Source of the DNA: Azotobacter beijerinckii
GTDB taxonomy: Bacteria; Pseudomonadota; Gammaproteobacteria; Pseudomonadales; Pseudomonadaceae
Direction of reading: 5' to 3'
NCBI RefSeq assembly: GCF_900110885.1
Contig: NZ_FOFJ01000028.1
Coordinates: forward strand, 1-54,688
Length of the DNA stretch: 54,688 nt
Part shown: positions 1-11,973 of the stretch, piece after piece
Layout: every line of letters begins with the position of its first letter
Numbering within the stretch: the stretch's first letter is position 1
Translations under genes and position numbers: made by a program
The notes under the pieces: model-generated
Database searches by the model: none
What the model saw: only the letters and a program-made list of their open reading frames with translations
What the model was told of the DNA's origin: nothing

Positions 1-264
1 CAACCGGCTCGCCGTTCGACCCTTGATCCGCCTCATGATCTCGCTCGGCGCCAAACCCGGCGGGCTACTCACCAAGATGTGCACGTGCTCCTTGCTCACC
101 ACGCCCTTCACTATCCGGATCTCAAACGCCTCACACGTTTGCCGCACCAACTCCCGCACTCGCTCCGCCACCTCACCACTCAGCACCTTGTAGCGATACT
201 TCGTCACCCACACGAAGTGATATTCGATCTGGTAGACCGTGTGACTCCCGTATCGGTATTCCAC
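1..264 (-). mobile_element. tnpA: IS200/IS605-family transposase TnpA (partial)
   Basis: The reverse strand encodes the first 88 codons of a Y1-type single-strand transposase from a GTG at 264; the rest lies beyond the window edge. The protein shows the family core YHFVWVTKYRYKVLSGEV followed by SKEHVHILVSSPP, which carries the conserved HVH-type metal-binding motif (HUH), and the start of the IKGRT segment. The catalytic Tyr would be in the missing C-terminal part. The enzyme excises and inserts the element as single-stranded DNA. A subterminal hairpin lies just upstream at 304-320, as expected for an element end. Insertion appears to have cut the gene to the right. Family assignment is confident; whether the element is intact cannot be seen. 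Confidence 0.85.
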
Positions 265-303
265 CCCTCAGCCCTCCGTATCCGCCTCCGGAGGCTAAAG
301 CTA

Positions 304-320
304 ACCGGCTGAAAGCCGGT
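304..320 (-). repeat. Subterminal hairpin of the IS200/IS605 element end
   Basis: The 7-bp stem accggct/agccggt with a 3-base loop is followed by ggtttcaaccc at 321-331. IS200/IS605 transposases recognise such imperfect subterminal hairpins instead of terminal inverted repeats. It lies between the transposase start (264) and the interrupted gene, so the element end is probably near 330-335. The exact end was not mapped. Confidence 0.6.
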
Positions 321-333
321 GGTTTCAACCCTT

Positions 334-1035
334 TCTATGGAAAATGAAGCGTATCGCCACCGTATGGTGGCGCAGCGCATAGAGGACCGAACGGACGGCG
401 CCCCCTTCGCTCAGCGGCAGGCAGAGCCAGACCTCGTGCACCCCATGCTCGTTCACCTTGGCGACCAGGCTGTCCAGCCACCCCTCGTCATTGCTGAAGC
501 GCAGGGTAAAGACCACCTTGAAGCCGTATTCTTCCCGTATGTGGCCGCTGTTCAACTGGCCTGCGGAAAGCCCGCCCGAATCCACCAGCAGCACGGTTTT
601 CAGGTTCCTGCCGGCCCCCCGCAAGCGACGCAGCAGCAGAAAGGCGGAAAAACGCAGCAGCAGGCACAGACCCCAGCCGATCAGCAGCATGCTGACGAAC
701 CAGAGTCGCGAGTAGCTTTCCGACACCTTGAGCAGGAAGGACAGCGAGAGCAGGATGCCCGATGCGGCGAGCCAGGCGATGGTCAGCACGCGGAACTGAC
801 GCAGGAACGGCTGGCCTCGCTGGGAACCGTAGACGCCGCCCAGCGCCAGACAGAACACCACGACGATCCCCCCCAGCGAGGTCGCGGTGTTGTAGCGCCC
901 GGACATGTCGAAATCGTCGAAGCGGAGGTAGTACGCCGCAAAGCCTGCCACCACGACAATCAGCAGATCCAACAGAGCGACGAACAGCGGAACAGGATAG
1001 CGCTCGGCGAAGGTCGGTTCGTAACGGGGGATCAA
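334..1035 (-). pseudogene. Undecaprenyl-phosphate sugar phosphotransferase, 3'-truncated by IS200/IS605
   Basis: This is the N-terminal half of a polyprenyl glycosylphosphotransferase of the WcaJ/PslA type, which starts exopolysaccharide repeat units by moving a sugar phosphate onto undecaprenyl phosphate at the inner membrane. After a short leader (IPRYEPTFAERYP) there are about four hydrophobic segments, then the Rossmann-like CoA_binding_3 region (KTVLLVDSGG). The catalytic bacterial sugar transferase domain is absent because the frame runs into the IS end and stops within a few codons. I place the start at TTG 1035, preceded by aaggac. The upstream part of the open frame (1036-1155) resembles the tail of an IS5-type transposase, not this family. 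Probably non-functional. The specific polysaccharide is unknown. Confidence 0.65.
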
Positions 1036-1039
1036 GAGC

Positions 1040-1200
1040 GTGTCCTTATGCGAGGGCGTGTCGACGTACCAGCGTAGCCATGGCAGAACAGCCGCGAAGG
1101 CCACACGCCCTTGAAATGACGGGCCTTCGTCCAATGACGCGTGACGATCTGCCAATAATACTTCAGCTTGCCGAACAGGCAGCCGACAACCTGACGCCCC
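1040..1200 (-). pseudogene. IS5-family (IS427-like) transposase C-terminal remnant with frameshift
   Basis: One reverse frame reads VVGCLFGKLKYYWQIVTRH and then TKARHF, matching the DDE transposase tail pattern (E/G-x-x-FGKLK...RIATRY.KTARNF) of IS5-group elements. The continuation, VAFAAVLPWLRWYV, is in a different reverse frame, so a frameshift separates the two halves. Nothing of the upstream transposase is visible. The remnant directly abuts the start of the truncated sugar phosphotransferase and probably replaced its original upstream region. The assignment rests on motif resemblance only. Confidence 0.45.
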
Positions 1201-1423
1201 CGGGTGGAAGCGCCAGGCGAACCGGCAGCAGCTGAAGGCTCCGATGAGCCGGATGGTACTCGGCAGGCTTTCCCGCGTCCGTGAAGCGAACCGGCATCCT
1301 CGCCATGGCCCGAGGCGGACACGTACCGGGCGGCGCAGGCCGTTTTCGCCGCGAACTCAGCGACCTGCCTGCTGGCTTCGACAGGGTAGTTTCGGCGCTC
1401 GGGGTACCGATACGGCGCCGCCC

Positions 1424-2479
1424 CTAATCGGCCAGGACATCCGCGTGGAATCCCGCCCGCGCCGGCGGCCGGATGCACGGTTCGCCATCCAGCAGCACCT
1501 GATGGGCCAGGAACTCGAGTGCCGAGGCGCGCCAGGACTGCCGGCCGGCCAGCTCGGCACAGCGCGTGCGGTCCAGAGTCAGCGCGGCCAGGCAGGCCTG
1601 GCCAAGATCCTCGTCGAGCACACCGCTCACCCCCGCCTCCACCACGTCCAACGGGCCCGGCACCGGAAACGCCGCCACCGGGGTGCCGCAGGCCAGCGCC
1701 TCCAGCATCACCAGGCCGTAGGTGTCGGTACGCGAGGGGAACACCAGCACGCTGGCCTCCGCATAGGCCGCGGCGAGTTCCCGGCCATGGCGATAGCCGA
1801 GAAAGCTCGCCTCGGGATAGCGCGCTTCGAGTTCCGCGCGCTGCGGCCCGTCGCCGACCACCCGTTTCTCGCCCGGCAGGTCGAGCGCCAGGAAGGCCTC
1901 CAGGTTCTTCTCCGGGGCGATGCGCCCGACATAGAGAAAGATCGGCCGCTCCGGTTTCGGCCGCTCCCGCAGGGGAACGAACAGACGGGTATCCACGCCC
2001 TTGCGCCAGATGACCAGGCGCGGCAGGCGCCAGTGCCGGAACTCCTCGCGCAAGCGCGCGGTACTCACCAGCACCGCGCGGCTCGGCCGGTGGAAGGTGC
2101 GCAGCAGGGCATAGCCCCAGCGCAGCGGCAACCACGGCCAGCGGGTATGGACATACTCCGGGAAACGGGTGTGGATGGCCGTGGAGAAGGCCATCCCGCG
2201 TCTCGTCAGCCAGTGCCGGGCGGCCCAGCCCAACGGTCCCTCTGTGGCCAGGTGCACGCAATCCGGGCGAAACGCGCGGATCGCCGGCCCCACCCGCCAG
2301 AGATCCCAGACCAGCGGAATCTCCGGATAGGTCGGACAGGGTCGGGCCCGGAAGTCGGCAGGCGACAGCAGCTTCACCTCGTGGCCCAGCTCGCGCAACT
2401 CACCGATCAGCGACTGCAGGCTGGTGACCACGCCGTTGACCTGCGGTAGCCAGGCATCGCTGACGAGCAGAATCCTCAT
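1424..2479 (-). CDS. GT4-family glycosyltransferase
   Basis: This 351-aa protein has two Rossmann domains of the GT-B fold and transfers a sugar from a nucleotide donor to a lipid or glycan acceptor at the cytoplasmic membrane face. The N-terminus MRILLVSDAWLPQVNGVV is the GT4 glycine-rich loop. The mid-protein FLYVGRIAPEKNLEAFL begins the donor-binding domain. PSRTDTYGLVMLEALACGTP carries the donor-binding acidic pair as D...E, as in the mannosyl/SqdX-like subgroup. It starts at ATG 2479 and overlaps the stop of the upstream phosphoesterase by 4 bases, so the two are translationally coupled. Donor and acceptor cannot be told from sequence; a role in modifying a membrane glycolipid is an inference from the partner gene. 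Confidence 0.85.
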   Translation of the reverse strand: MRILLVSDAWLPQVNGVVTSLQSLIGELRELGHEVKLLSPADFRARPCPTYPEIPLVWDLWRVGPAIRAFRPDCVHLATEGPLGWAARHWLTRRGMAFSTAIHTRFPEYVHTRWPWLPLRWGYALLRTFHRPSRAVLVSTARLREEFRHWRLPRLVIWRKGVDTRLFVPLRERPKPERPIFLYVGRIAPEKNLEAFLALDLPGEKRVVGDGPQRAELEARYPEASFLGYRHGRELAAAYAEASVLVFPSRTDTYGLVMLEALACGTPVAAFPVPGPLDVVEAGVSGVLDEDLGQACLAALTLDRTRCAELAGRQSWRASALEFLAHQVLLDGEPCIRPPARAGFHADVLAD

Positions 2480-3300
2480 GCGGCCGTCCCGACGACGCTC
2501 GCCAGTTCCGCTCCCCGCCGTGCCAGGAGCGCCTGCTCATCGGCCAGGCGATAGAGCTCGATGGTGCCGTCCCAATGCTCGATCAGCGCCGTGCAGGACT
2601 CCACCCAGTCGCCGCAGTTGAGGTACTCCACCGCGCCCAGGCGACGGATTTCCGCATGGTGGATGTGCCCGCAGACCACGCCGTTGAAGCCGCGGCGCAG
2701 ACATTCATGGGCGATGGCCTCCTCGAAGTCGCCGATGAAGTTCACCGCGGTCTTCACCTTGTGCTTGAGGAAGGCCGACAGCGACCAGTAGCCGTAGCCC
2801 CAGCGCTCGCGCCAGTGGTTGAGCCAGCGGTTGAGGACCAGGGTGACGCCGTAGGCGGAGTCGCCGAGGAAGGCCAGCCACCTGTGGCAGCGGGTGACCA
2901 CGTCGAACTGGTCGCCGTGGATCACCAGCAGCCGCCGGCCATCGGCGGTGACGTGCTCGGCTTCGTCGACCAGCTGGATGTTGCCCAACACCAGTGCGGA
3001 ATAGCGGCGCAGGAACTCGTCGTGGTTGCCGGTGACGTAGATCACCGTGGTGCCGCGCTTGCTCAGGGTCAGCAGGCGACGGATGACATTGGTGTGCGCC
3101 TGCGGCCAGTAGATGCCACTGCGCAACCGCCAGCCATCGATGATGTCGCCGACCAGATAGAGGGTATCGGCACGATAGCGCTTGAGAAAGCGTGCCAGAT
3201 GCTCGGCCTTGCAGTCCCGCGTACCGAGGTGGACATCGGAAATCCAGAGCGTGCGGACGGATTGCTTGTCGCTCGGCGGGAAGGATTGGGCGCTGCTCAT
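2476..3300 (-). CDS. LpxH-like UDP-2,3-diacylglucosamine diphosphatase family metallophosphoesterase
   Basis: This 274-aa calcineurin-type phosphoesterase shows the ordered metal-binding motifs DVHLG (near residue 22), GDIIDGW, GNHDEF and GHIHHAE. LpxH hydrolyses UDP-2,3-diacylglucosamine to lipid X in lipid A synthesis. Pseudomonads also carry longer LpxH-like paralogues of unproven substrate, and this 274-aa protein (classical LpxH is about 240 aa) fits that group. It overlaps the downstream GT4 glycosyltransferase by 4 bases, so a joint role in glycolipid handling is likely. The start is ATG 3300. Family is confident; the substrate is not. Confidence 0.8.
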   Translation of the reverse strand: MSSAQSFPPSDKQSVRTLWISDVHLGTRDCKAEHLARFLKRYRADTLYLVGDIIDGWRLRSGIYWPQAHTNVIRRLLTLSKRGTTVIYVTGNHDEFLRRYSALVLGNIQLVDEAEHVTADGRRLLVIHGDQFDVVTRCHRWLAFLGDSAYGVTLVLNRWLNHWRERWGYGYWSLSAFLKHKVKTAVNFIGDFEEAIAHECLRRGFNGVVCGHIHHAEIRRLGAVEYLNCGDWVESCTALIEHWDGTIELYRLADEQALLARRGAELASVVGTAA

Positions 3301-3408
3301 GGGCGATCTCCGGCAGGGTTTAACCGATCTTCCGCGCCGGGGATGAAGGCGCCGTGACGGTGCCGGGTCGATTCGGTGACAGCGCCCGCCCAGGCGCCGC
3401 AGCGGGAC

Positions 3409-3693
3409 TCAGGATCGGTCGCTGTGGCCGAGATCGCGTCCCGGATCGATCCGGTCGCGCACGCGCTGCTTGAGCACCTTGGCCTCGGGAAAGCCGCCGT
3501 CGGCCTTGCGCTCCCAGATCTGCACGCCGTCGCAGGCGATGCGGAACACCCCGCCGCGGCCCGGCTCCAGGCTGACCCTGCCGAGATCCTCGCCGAAGGT
3601 GCTGAGCAGCTCCTGGGCCAGCCAGGCGGCACGCAGCAGCCACTGGCACTGGGTGCAGTAGGTGATGACGATTTCCGGCTTGGCCGTACTCAT
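3409..3693 (-). CDS. SelT/SelW/SelH (Rdx) family protein
   Basis: This 94-aa thioredoxin-like protein has the family redox motif CTQC near residues 13-16, immediately after the first beta strand (IVITYCTQC), and ends with the conserved FPEAK..KQRVRD segment. Bacterial members use Cys in place of the selenocysteine of SelW and are presumed to act in thiol redox chemistry; no defined substrate is known. It starts at ATG 3693 and stands alone between the phosphoesterase and a MarR regulator, with about 108 bases to each neighbour. Length and motif fit the family. Confidence 0.85.
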   Translation of the reverse strand: MSTAKPEIVITYCTQCQWLLRAAWLAQELLSTFGEDLGRVSLEPGRGGVFRIACDGVQIWERKADGGFPEAKVLKQRVRDRIDPGRDLGHSDRS

Positions 3694-3801
3694 GGCGCCT
3701 CCGGGAAACTGTGACGGCTAGCTACCAGGATAGCGCCGCGGCACGGGTATGCGTCCCTGCCGGCCGAGCGCCCCGGACTGCCGCAGCCAGGGCGCGGCGC
3801 T

Positions 3802-4248
3802 TCAGAGCTTTTCCAGGTTGGCGAGAATCCGCGCATGCACCTGCTGGCAGAGGCGCAGTTCCTCCGGATCGATGCCGTCGAAGAGCTCCTGGCGCAACTC
3901 GGAGGAGATCGCCTCGATTTTCTCGATCATCGGCAGCGCCACCGGGTCCAGCACGATCTGCTTGGCCCGCCGATCCTCGGCCACCGCCTGGCGTCTGACC
4001 AGCCCTTGCGCCTCCAGGGTATCCAGCAGCCGCGCCAGGGTCGGCCCCTCGACCGCCACGCTCTTGGCCAGCTCGCGCTGGGTCGGCCACTTGCCGACGC
4101 GGGCCTCGAAGCGGGCCAGATGCAGCAGCACCAGCCAGCGCGCCTGCGACAACCCCATTCCGGACAGCCGGCGATCCAGCTCGGCACGCCAGGCACGCGA
4201 CAACTGAGCAAGTTGCATCGCAAAACGATGCTGATTCAAGTAGGTCAT
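3802..4248 (-). CDS. MarR/SlyA-type transcriptional regulator
   Basis: This 148-aa protein has the MarR winged-helix layout: N-terminal dimerisation helices, a recognition helix around residues 60-80 (QRELAKSVAVEGPTLARLLD), the wing with the signature DRRAKQI, and a C-terminal dimerisation helix. Such repressors usually bind palindromes in their own promoter and respond to phenolic or oxidative signals. The upstream region (4249-4290) contains the AT-rich stretch aattattagtaagctaa, a plausible operator, though no clean palindrome was proven. The neighbour on its upstream side is recQ on the same strand, about 125 bases away. The regulated genes are unknown. Confidence 0.85.
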   Translation of the reverse strand: MTYLNQHRFAMQLAQLSRAWRAELDRRLSGMGLSQARWLVLLHLARFEARVGKWPTQRELAKSVAVEGPTLARLLDTLEAQGLVRRQAVAEDRRAKQIVLDPVALPMIEKIEAISSELRQELFDGIDPEELRLCQQVHARILANLEKL

Positions 4249-4372
4249 AGAAAAGCTCGCACCGGTACTTGGACTAATTATTAGTAAGCTAACCGTAACC
4301 GCAAGCCGAACAATATGCCACGCGACTTTTTAGTCAGAAGATGTAAAAGGCCGCCTCGGCGCAACGCGCCGC

Positions 4373-6499
<2,127 letters not shown>

Positions 6500-6738
6500 G
6501 GACACTCCAAGCGGAGCAACGAGGCCGGGCGGCTCGTCGGGTTGAGTCGGCTGCACGGCTCCGGACGGGGCCGCCATGAAACGGCGCATTATACGTGAGC
6601 GCCCGGTTGGCGGCCTCGCTTCGGCGGCGACCGCGCGTTGCCCCTGCGACCGGCCACGAAAAAAACCGCGCCGCGACACGCCGCCGGGCGTTATCCGGGC
6701 TAAAATCCAGCCTCCCCAACCTTCAAGGTAGTCGCGCC

Positions 6739-7326
6739 ATGTCCTTCGCCGAGCAATTGTCCCGCCTGCAAGCCTTTCTCGACGCCGACGATCTGCACGA
6801 AGAGGCTCTGGACTACGTCGCTGCCCATGGCTACCTGACGGCTTTGTCGATCTGCCCGGACCCCGTGCCCGAGCAGGAGTGGATCGACGCCCTGTTCGCC
6901 GAGCCGCCGCACTATCGCAGCGATGCCGAGCGGGAAGAGATCGAGGCCACGCTGCTCCAGCTCAAGGCGCACATCGCTCGCCAGCTGGCCAGCGACGAAG
7001 ACCCCGAGCTGCCTTGCGAACTCGACCTAGGCGACAGCCCCGACGACTCCGACCTGCGCGGCTGGTGCATCGGCTTCATGGAGGGGGTCTTCCTGCGCGA
7101 GGAAGCCTGGTTCGAGGAGTCCGAGGAGGAAGTCAGCGAGCTGCTGCTGCCGATCATGATCGCCTCCGGCCTGTTCGAGGACCAGCCGGACTTCGCGGAA
7201 ATCGCCCATGACCGCAAGCTGGTGGACGAGATGATCCAGCAGATTCCGGACCTGCTCACCACGCTGTTCCTGCTCTGCCACGCCCCCGAGGAAAAACCCG
7301 CGCTGCTCAAGCCGCGTCATCACTGA
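6739..7326 (+). CDS. UPF0149/YecA family protein
   Basis: This acidic, mostly helical 195-aa protein carries the YecA/UPF0149 signature: the GFMEGVF segment near residue 112 and the downstream LLPIMIASG helix. Family members are cytoplasmic, and no biochemical role is firmly known. The SEC-C zinc tail of longer YecA proteins is missing, so this is the short form. The start is ATG 6739. It lies divergent to recQ and is followed 10 bases after its stop by the DUF454 gene, probably co-transcribed. Confidence 0.8.
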   Translation: MSFAEQLSRLQAFLDADDLHEEALDYVAAHGYLTALSICPDPVPEQEWIDALFAEPPHYRSDAEREEIEATLLQLKAHIARQLASDEDPELPCELDLGDSPDDSDLRGWCIGFMEGVFLREEAWFEESEEEVSELLLPIMIASGLFEDQPDFAEIAHDRKLVDEMIQQIPDLLTTLFLLCHAPEEKPALLKPRHH

Positions 7327-7336
7327 GAGCGAGGGG

Positions 7337-7741
7337 ATGCCGCGGACCGTCCGCGAAAGCCGCTCCCGCCTGGTACGCCACGCCCTGCAGGCCATCGGCC
7401 TGCTCAGCCTGGCGCTGGGGGTGATCGGCATCTTCCTGCCGCTGCTGCCGACCACGCCCTTCCTGCTGCTGGCCGCGGCCTGCTTCATGCGAAGCTCGCA
7501 GCGCTTCTATTTCTGGCTGATCGGCCATCCCCACCTCGGCCCCTGGGTCCGCGACTACCTCGACGGCGAAGGCATTCCCCTCAAGGGCAAGGTCTACGCG
7601 GTCGGCCTGATGTGGACGAGCATTCTGCTGTCCTGCTACCTGATCCCGCTGGCTTCTGCCCGCCTCTTCATGCTCGCCAGCGCCGTGCTGGTCACGCGCT
7701 ACATCCTCAGGCAGAAGACCCGACCGGTACGGGCCGGCTGA
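7337..7741 (+). CDS. YbaN/DUF454 inner membrane protein
   Basis: This 134-aa protein has the DUF454 hallmark LPLLPTTPFLLLAAACF in the first hydrophobic region (residues 16-50), the following SSQRFYFWLIGHP, and a second pair of membrane segments near the C-terminus (residues 91-125). E. coli YbaN is an inner membrane protein of unknown function. It begins 10 bases after the YecA-family gene, in the same direction, with gagcgagggg before the ATG. It converges on the DTW-domain gene; only one base separates the two stops. Confidence 0.85.
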   Translation: MPRTVRESRSRLVRHALQAIGLLSLALGVIGIFLPLLPTTPFLLLAAACFMRSSQRFYFWLIGHPHLGPWVRDYLDGEGIPLKGKVYAVGLMWTSILLSCYLIPLASARLFMLASAVLVTRYILRQKTRPVRAG

Positions 7742-7742
7742 C

Positions 7743-8348
7743 CTACCTCTCCGGGCCGCCAGCATAGTTGCGCCGGTAGACCGCTTCCCCCATCGCCGCG
7801 ATCTGCCCCTCGATCAGTGCCTCGAAGGGACGCAGCATGGCATCGAAGCGCGCATCCCCTTCGAGAATGTTCAGGGCGCAGACGATGGCCTCGAGGGTCG
7901 ACAGAGCCCCGGCCATGGGCGCCTTGCGCAGCCGGTAGCGCGACTGCAACCCCTCCGGCAGGGCGACCCGCGGCAGGGCCGCCAGCGACGGATTGACATG
8001 GAGAATCCTGCGCGCCTTGCGCCAGGTGCCGTCCGGCACGATCAACTGCAGGGGGCGCCCGTCCTGCACCAACTCGGCCAGCGGCATGGCCTGTGTACCC
8101 GGAAACAGCAAGCAGCGGCGGTAGGTGCCGTGCGCCAGCTCCGCCGCCAGCTCGGGGAAGGTCTCGCCCACCCGCAACTCGCCATTGCTCAGCGCCAGCG
8201 CGGCCAGCCGTGCGGTATTCAGCGCATGGGACGCCTCTGCCGGATGCTGCAGGATCAGCACCCGGGTACGGCTGGACAATCGGGGAACGAGCGCGCACAG
8301 GCAGTGGCTCAGCGGACGTGCACAACGGGGACAACAGGAACGCGGCAT
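7743..8348 (-). CDS. DTW-domain tRNA-uridine aminocarboxypropyltransferase
   Basis: This 201-aa protein belongs to the TapT (YfiP) family, which installs acp3U at position 47 in the variable loop of bacterial tRNAs using S-adenosylmethionine. The N-terminal Cys cluster (CCPRCARPLSHCLC, residues 5-18) and the DTW-type motif VPDGTWRKARRIL are visible. The open frame extends upstream, but ATG 8348 is chosen because MPRSCCPRC is the usual N-terminus and ggagag precedes it. It converges with the DUF454 gene. A 45-aa ORF lies 89 bases upstream on the same strand. Confidence 0.85.
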   Translation of the reverse strand: MPRSCCPRCARPLSHCLCALVPRLSSRTRVLILQHPAEASHALNTARLAALALSNGELRVGETFPELAAELAHGTYRRCLLFPGTQAMPLAELVQDGRPLQLIVPDGTWRKARRILHVNPSLAALPRVALPEGLQSRYRLRKAPMAGALSTLEAIVCALNILEGDARFDAMLRPFEALIEGQIAAMGEAVYRRNYAGGPER

Positions 8349-8437
8349 GGACTCTCCTCGGCGGAGCAGTCTGCCACAGCTCAAGCGGCACGGAAAACGG
8401 GACAAGGCGCCAGCCGGCGCCCTGGCCATGTCGACGA

Positions 8438-8575
8438 TCAGCGGCGGCGGGCGCGCTCCTCGGCCAGACGGCGACGTTCGTCGCTTTCCAGGGGGATGGG
8501 CTGCAGGCGCCCGGCGGCATCCAGACCGAACAGGGTAGCGAGATCGGCAAGTAAACGATTGAGCCAAGCGTTCAT
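8438..8575 (-). CDS. Small conserved-type protein of unknown function (45 aa)
   Basis: A strong ribosome binding site (ggagg, 6 bases before ATG 8575) precedes a 45-codon ORF encoding MNAWLNRLLADLATLFGLDA and a charged, Arg-rich tail ending in ERARRR. An amphipathic N-terminal helix followed by a basic tail suggests a peripheral membrane or nucleic-acid contact, but this is only a composition argument. I do not recognise the family. It sits between cysK and the DTW gene on the same strand. Confidence 0.5.
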   Translation of the reverse strand: MNAWLNRLLADLATLFGLDAAGRLQPIPLESDERRRLAEERARRR

Positions 8576-8758
8576 GACCAGTCCTCCGGTAACGACCAAG
8601 TGTGGCAGCGGCTGCAGGGGCAACCTGCACCATCTTTTTTCAGGATAGCCCCAGTTTCCCTCCGGGGGCCTGACCCGAATCAAAAAGGCAGAGCGGCGAA
8701 TCGTGCAGCTTCGCCCACAAACGCAGCGGAAGATGGCCCCACTGCACCTCGCCGGCCG

Positions 8759-9736
8759 TTACTGGAGCAGTTCCTGCTCGCTGAACAGCCCCTCGAACAG
8801 CATGCTCGACAGGTAGCGTTCGCCGGAGTCCGGCAGGATCACCACGAGGGTCTTGCCCTGCAGCGACGGCTCGGTTTCGGCCAGACGCACCGCGGCAGCC
8901 ATCGCCGCGCCGCTGGAAATCCCGCAGAGGATGCCCTCCTCGCGCATCAGGCGCAGGGCCATGCTCTTGGCCTCGTCGTCGGTGACCCGCTCGACCCGGT
9001 CGACCAGCGACAGGTCCAGATTCTTCGGCACGAAGCCGGCGCCGATACCCTGGATCTTGTGCGGCGAGGGCTTGACCTCCTCGCCGGCCAGGGTCTGGCT
9101 GATCACCGGCGAGCCGGCCGGCTCGACGGCCACCGAGAGCAGCGGCTTGCCGCAGGTCTGCTTGATGTAGCGGGACACGCCGGTGAGGGTGCCGCCGGTG
9201 CCGACCCCGGCGACCAGCACATCCACTGCACCATCGGTGTCGTTCCAGATTTCCGGGCCGGTGGTCTTCTCGTGGATCGCCGGGTTGGCCGGATTGTCGA
9301 ACTGCTGCGGCATGAAATACAGCTCGGGATTCGAGGCGGCGATCTCGGTCGCCTTCTCGATGGCCCCCTTCATGCCCTTGGCCGGCTCGGTGAGCACCAG
9401 CTCGGCGCCCAGGGCCTTGAGCACCTTGCGCCGCTCCAGGCTCATCGACGCCGGCATGGTCAGGATCAGCTTGTAGCCACGCGCCGCGGCGACGAAGGCC
9501 AGGCCGATGCCGGTATTGCCCGAGGTCGGCTCGACCAGGGTCATGCCGGGCTTCAGGCGCCCACTGGCCTCGGCGTCCCAGACCAGATTGGCACCGATCC
9601 GGCACTTGACCGAATAGGACGGGTTGCGTCCCTCGATCTTGGCCAGAATGGTCACGCCCTGCGGGGCCAGACGGTTGATCTTGACCAGCGGCGTGTTGCC
9701 GATGGATTGTGCGTTGTCGGCATAGATGCGGCTCAT
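8759..9736 (-). CDS. cysK: Cysteine synthase A (O-acetylserine sulfhydrylase)
   Basis: This 325-aa PLP enzyme makes L-cysteine from O-acetylserine and sulfide. The Schiff-base lysine is K44 in [13 protein letters not shown]; the substrate loop [12 protein letters not shown] and the phosphate-binding loop [14 protein letters not shown] are intact, and the C-terminal half carries GISSGAA. These place it with CysK rather than cystathionine synthases. ATG 9736 is preceded by aaggaa. It stands as a single gene transcribed away from the MoxR gene. CysK rather than CysM is favoured by the SVKCRIGAN loop and the length. Confidence 0.92.
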   Translation of the reverse strand: MSRIYADNAQSIGNTPLVKINRLAPQGVTILAKIEGRNPSYSVKCRIGANLVWDAEASGRLKPGMTLVEPTSGNTGIGLAFVAAARGYKLILTMPASMSLERRKVLKALGAELVLTEPAKGMKGAIEKATEIAASNPELYFMPQQFDNPANPAIHEKTTGPEIWNDTDGAVDVLVAGVGTGGTLTGVSRYIKQTCGKPLLSVAVEPAGSPVISQTLAGEEVKPSPHKIQGIGAGFVPKNLDLSLVDRVERVTDDEAKSMALRLMREEGILCGISSGAAMAAAVRLAETEPSLQGKTLVVILPDSGERYLSSMLFEGLFSEQELLQ

Positions 9737-9903
9737 GGCGCGTTCCTTATTGATGTATGCGCTTAGGATGCGCAAGCCTAAGTCGCGGCACAAACGCCGT
9801 CCAGATCCCGTCGTTCCCGCCCCGGCGCCTGCGCGCTATAGTCGACCCCAGGCTCAACGAAGGAAGGCCGGCGCACACCGGCGCCAGCATGCGAGGATTC
9901 ACG

Positions 9904-10749
<846 letters not shown>

Positions 10750-10775
10750 CCCGGAACCCCCACGGGAGCCTGTTC

Positions 10776-11954
10776 ATGCTGCTCAACCTGTTCAACGAAA
10801 TGCGTGCGGCCAAGGTGCCGGTCTCGCTGCGCGAGCTGCTCGACCTGATCGAGGCGCTCGAGCAGCCGCTGGTGTTCGCCGACATGGATGCCTTCTACTT
10901 CCTGGCCCGCACCATCCTGGTCAAGGACGAACGGCATTTCGACAAGTTCGACCGGGCCTTCGCCGCCTACTTCCAGGGGCTGGAGAACCTCGATGCCCTG
11001 CTCGAGGCGCTGATTCCCGAGGAATGGCTGCGCAAGGAGTTCGAGCGCCTGCTGAGCGACGAGGAGAAGGCGCAGATCCAGTCCCTCGGCGGCCTCGAAC
11101 AGTTGCTCGAGACCTTCAAGAAGCGCCTCGAAGAGCAGAAGGAGCGGCACGCCGGCGGCAGCAAGTGGATCGGCACCGGCGGCACCAGCCCGTTCGGCTC
11201 GGGCGGCTACCACCCCGAAGGCATCCGCGTCGGCGAGGCCGGGGCGCGTCAGGGCAAGGCGGTCAAGGTCTGGGAACAGCGCGAATACCGCAACCTCGAC
11301 GACCAGGTCGAGCTGGGCACTCGCAACCTGAAGATGGCACTGCGCCGCCTGCGCAGCTTCGCCCGCGAAGGGGCCGCCGAGGAGCTCGATCTCGACGCCA
11401 CCATCGCCCACACCGCGCGGGATGCCGGCCTGCTCAACATCCAGCTGCGCCCGGAACGGCACAACAGGGTGAAGCTGCTTCTGCTGCTGGACATCGGCGG
11501 CTCGATGGACGCCCACGTGAAGGTCTGCGAGGAGCTGTTCTCCGCCTGCCGCAGCGAGTTCAAGCACCTGGAACACTACTACTTCCACAACTTCGTCTAC
11601 GAGAGCCTGTGGACCGACAATCGCCGGCGCCATTCCGAGCGCATCGCGACCCACGACCTGCTGCACAAGTACGGCCCGGACTACAAGGTGGTGTTCGTCG
11701 GCGACGCCTCCATGTCGCCCTACGAAATCCTCCAGCCCGGCGGCAGCGTCGAGCACTGGAACGAGGAACCCGGCCTAGCGTGGATGCAACGCTTCACGGA
11801 AACCTACCGCAAGCTCGTCTGGATCAATCCGTCCCCCGAGCGCGTCTGGAACTACGGCAGCTCGATCCAGATCGTCCGCGAGCTGGTCGGACAGCACATG
11901 TACCCGCTGACCCTGAGCGGCCTCGAAGAAAGCATGCGCTTTCTGGCCAAGTGA
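10776..11954 (+). CDS. VWA domain (CoxE-like) partner of the MoxR ATPase
   Basis: This 392-aa cytoplasmic protein starts with MLLNLFNEMRAAKVPVSL, typical of the CoxE-like group. It has a helical N-terminal half and a C-terminal VWA domain in which the metal-ion-dependent adhesion motif is LLLDIGGSMDAH, with the D-x-G-x-S ligands intact. A Gly-rich linker (TGGTSPFGSGGYHPEG) lies between the halves. It follows the MoxR gene by 26 bases, so the two form an operon and very probably a complex that delivers ATP-driven remodeling to a client. No client gene is recognisable nearby. Confidence 0.88.
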   Translation: MLLNLFNEMRAAKVPVSLRELLDLIEALEQPLVFADMDAFYFLARTILVKDERHFDKFDRAFAAYFQGLENLDALLEALIPEEWLRKEFERLLSDEEKAQIQSLGGLEQLLETFKKRLEEQKERHAGGSKWIGTGGTSPFGSGGYHPEGIRVGEAGARQGKAVKVWEQREYRNLDDQVELGTRNLKMALRRLRSFAREGAAEELDLDATIAHTARDAGLLNIQLRPERHNRVKLLLLLDIGGSMDAHVKVCEELFSACRSEFKHLEHYYFHNFVYESLWTDNRRRHSERIATHDLLHKYGPDYKVVFVGDASMSPYEILQPGGSVEHWNEEPGLAWMQRFTETYRKLVWINPSPERVWNYGSSIQIVRELVGQHMYPLTLSGLEESMRFLAK

Positions 11955-11973
11955 GCCCGGCCCGCCGCTCGGC

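Noticed and set aside
1036..1155. N-terminal extension of the sugar phosphotransferase from ATG 1155
   Set aside because: Its translation (VAFAAVLPWLRWYV) matches a transposase tail, not this family; a start at TTG 1035 fits better.
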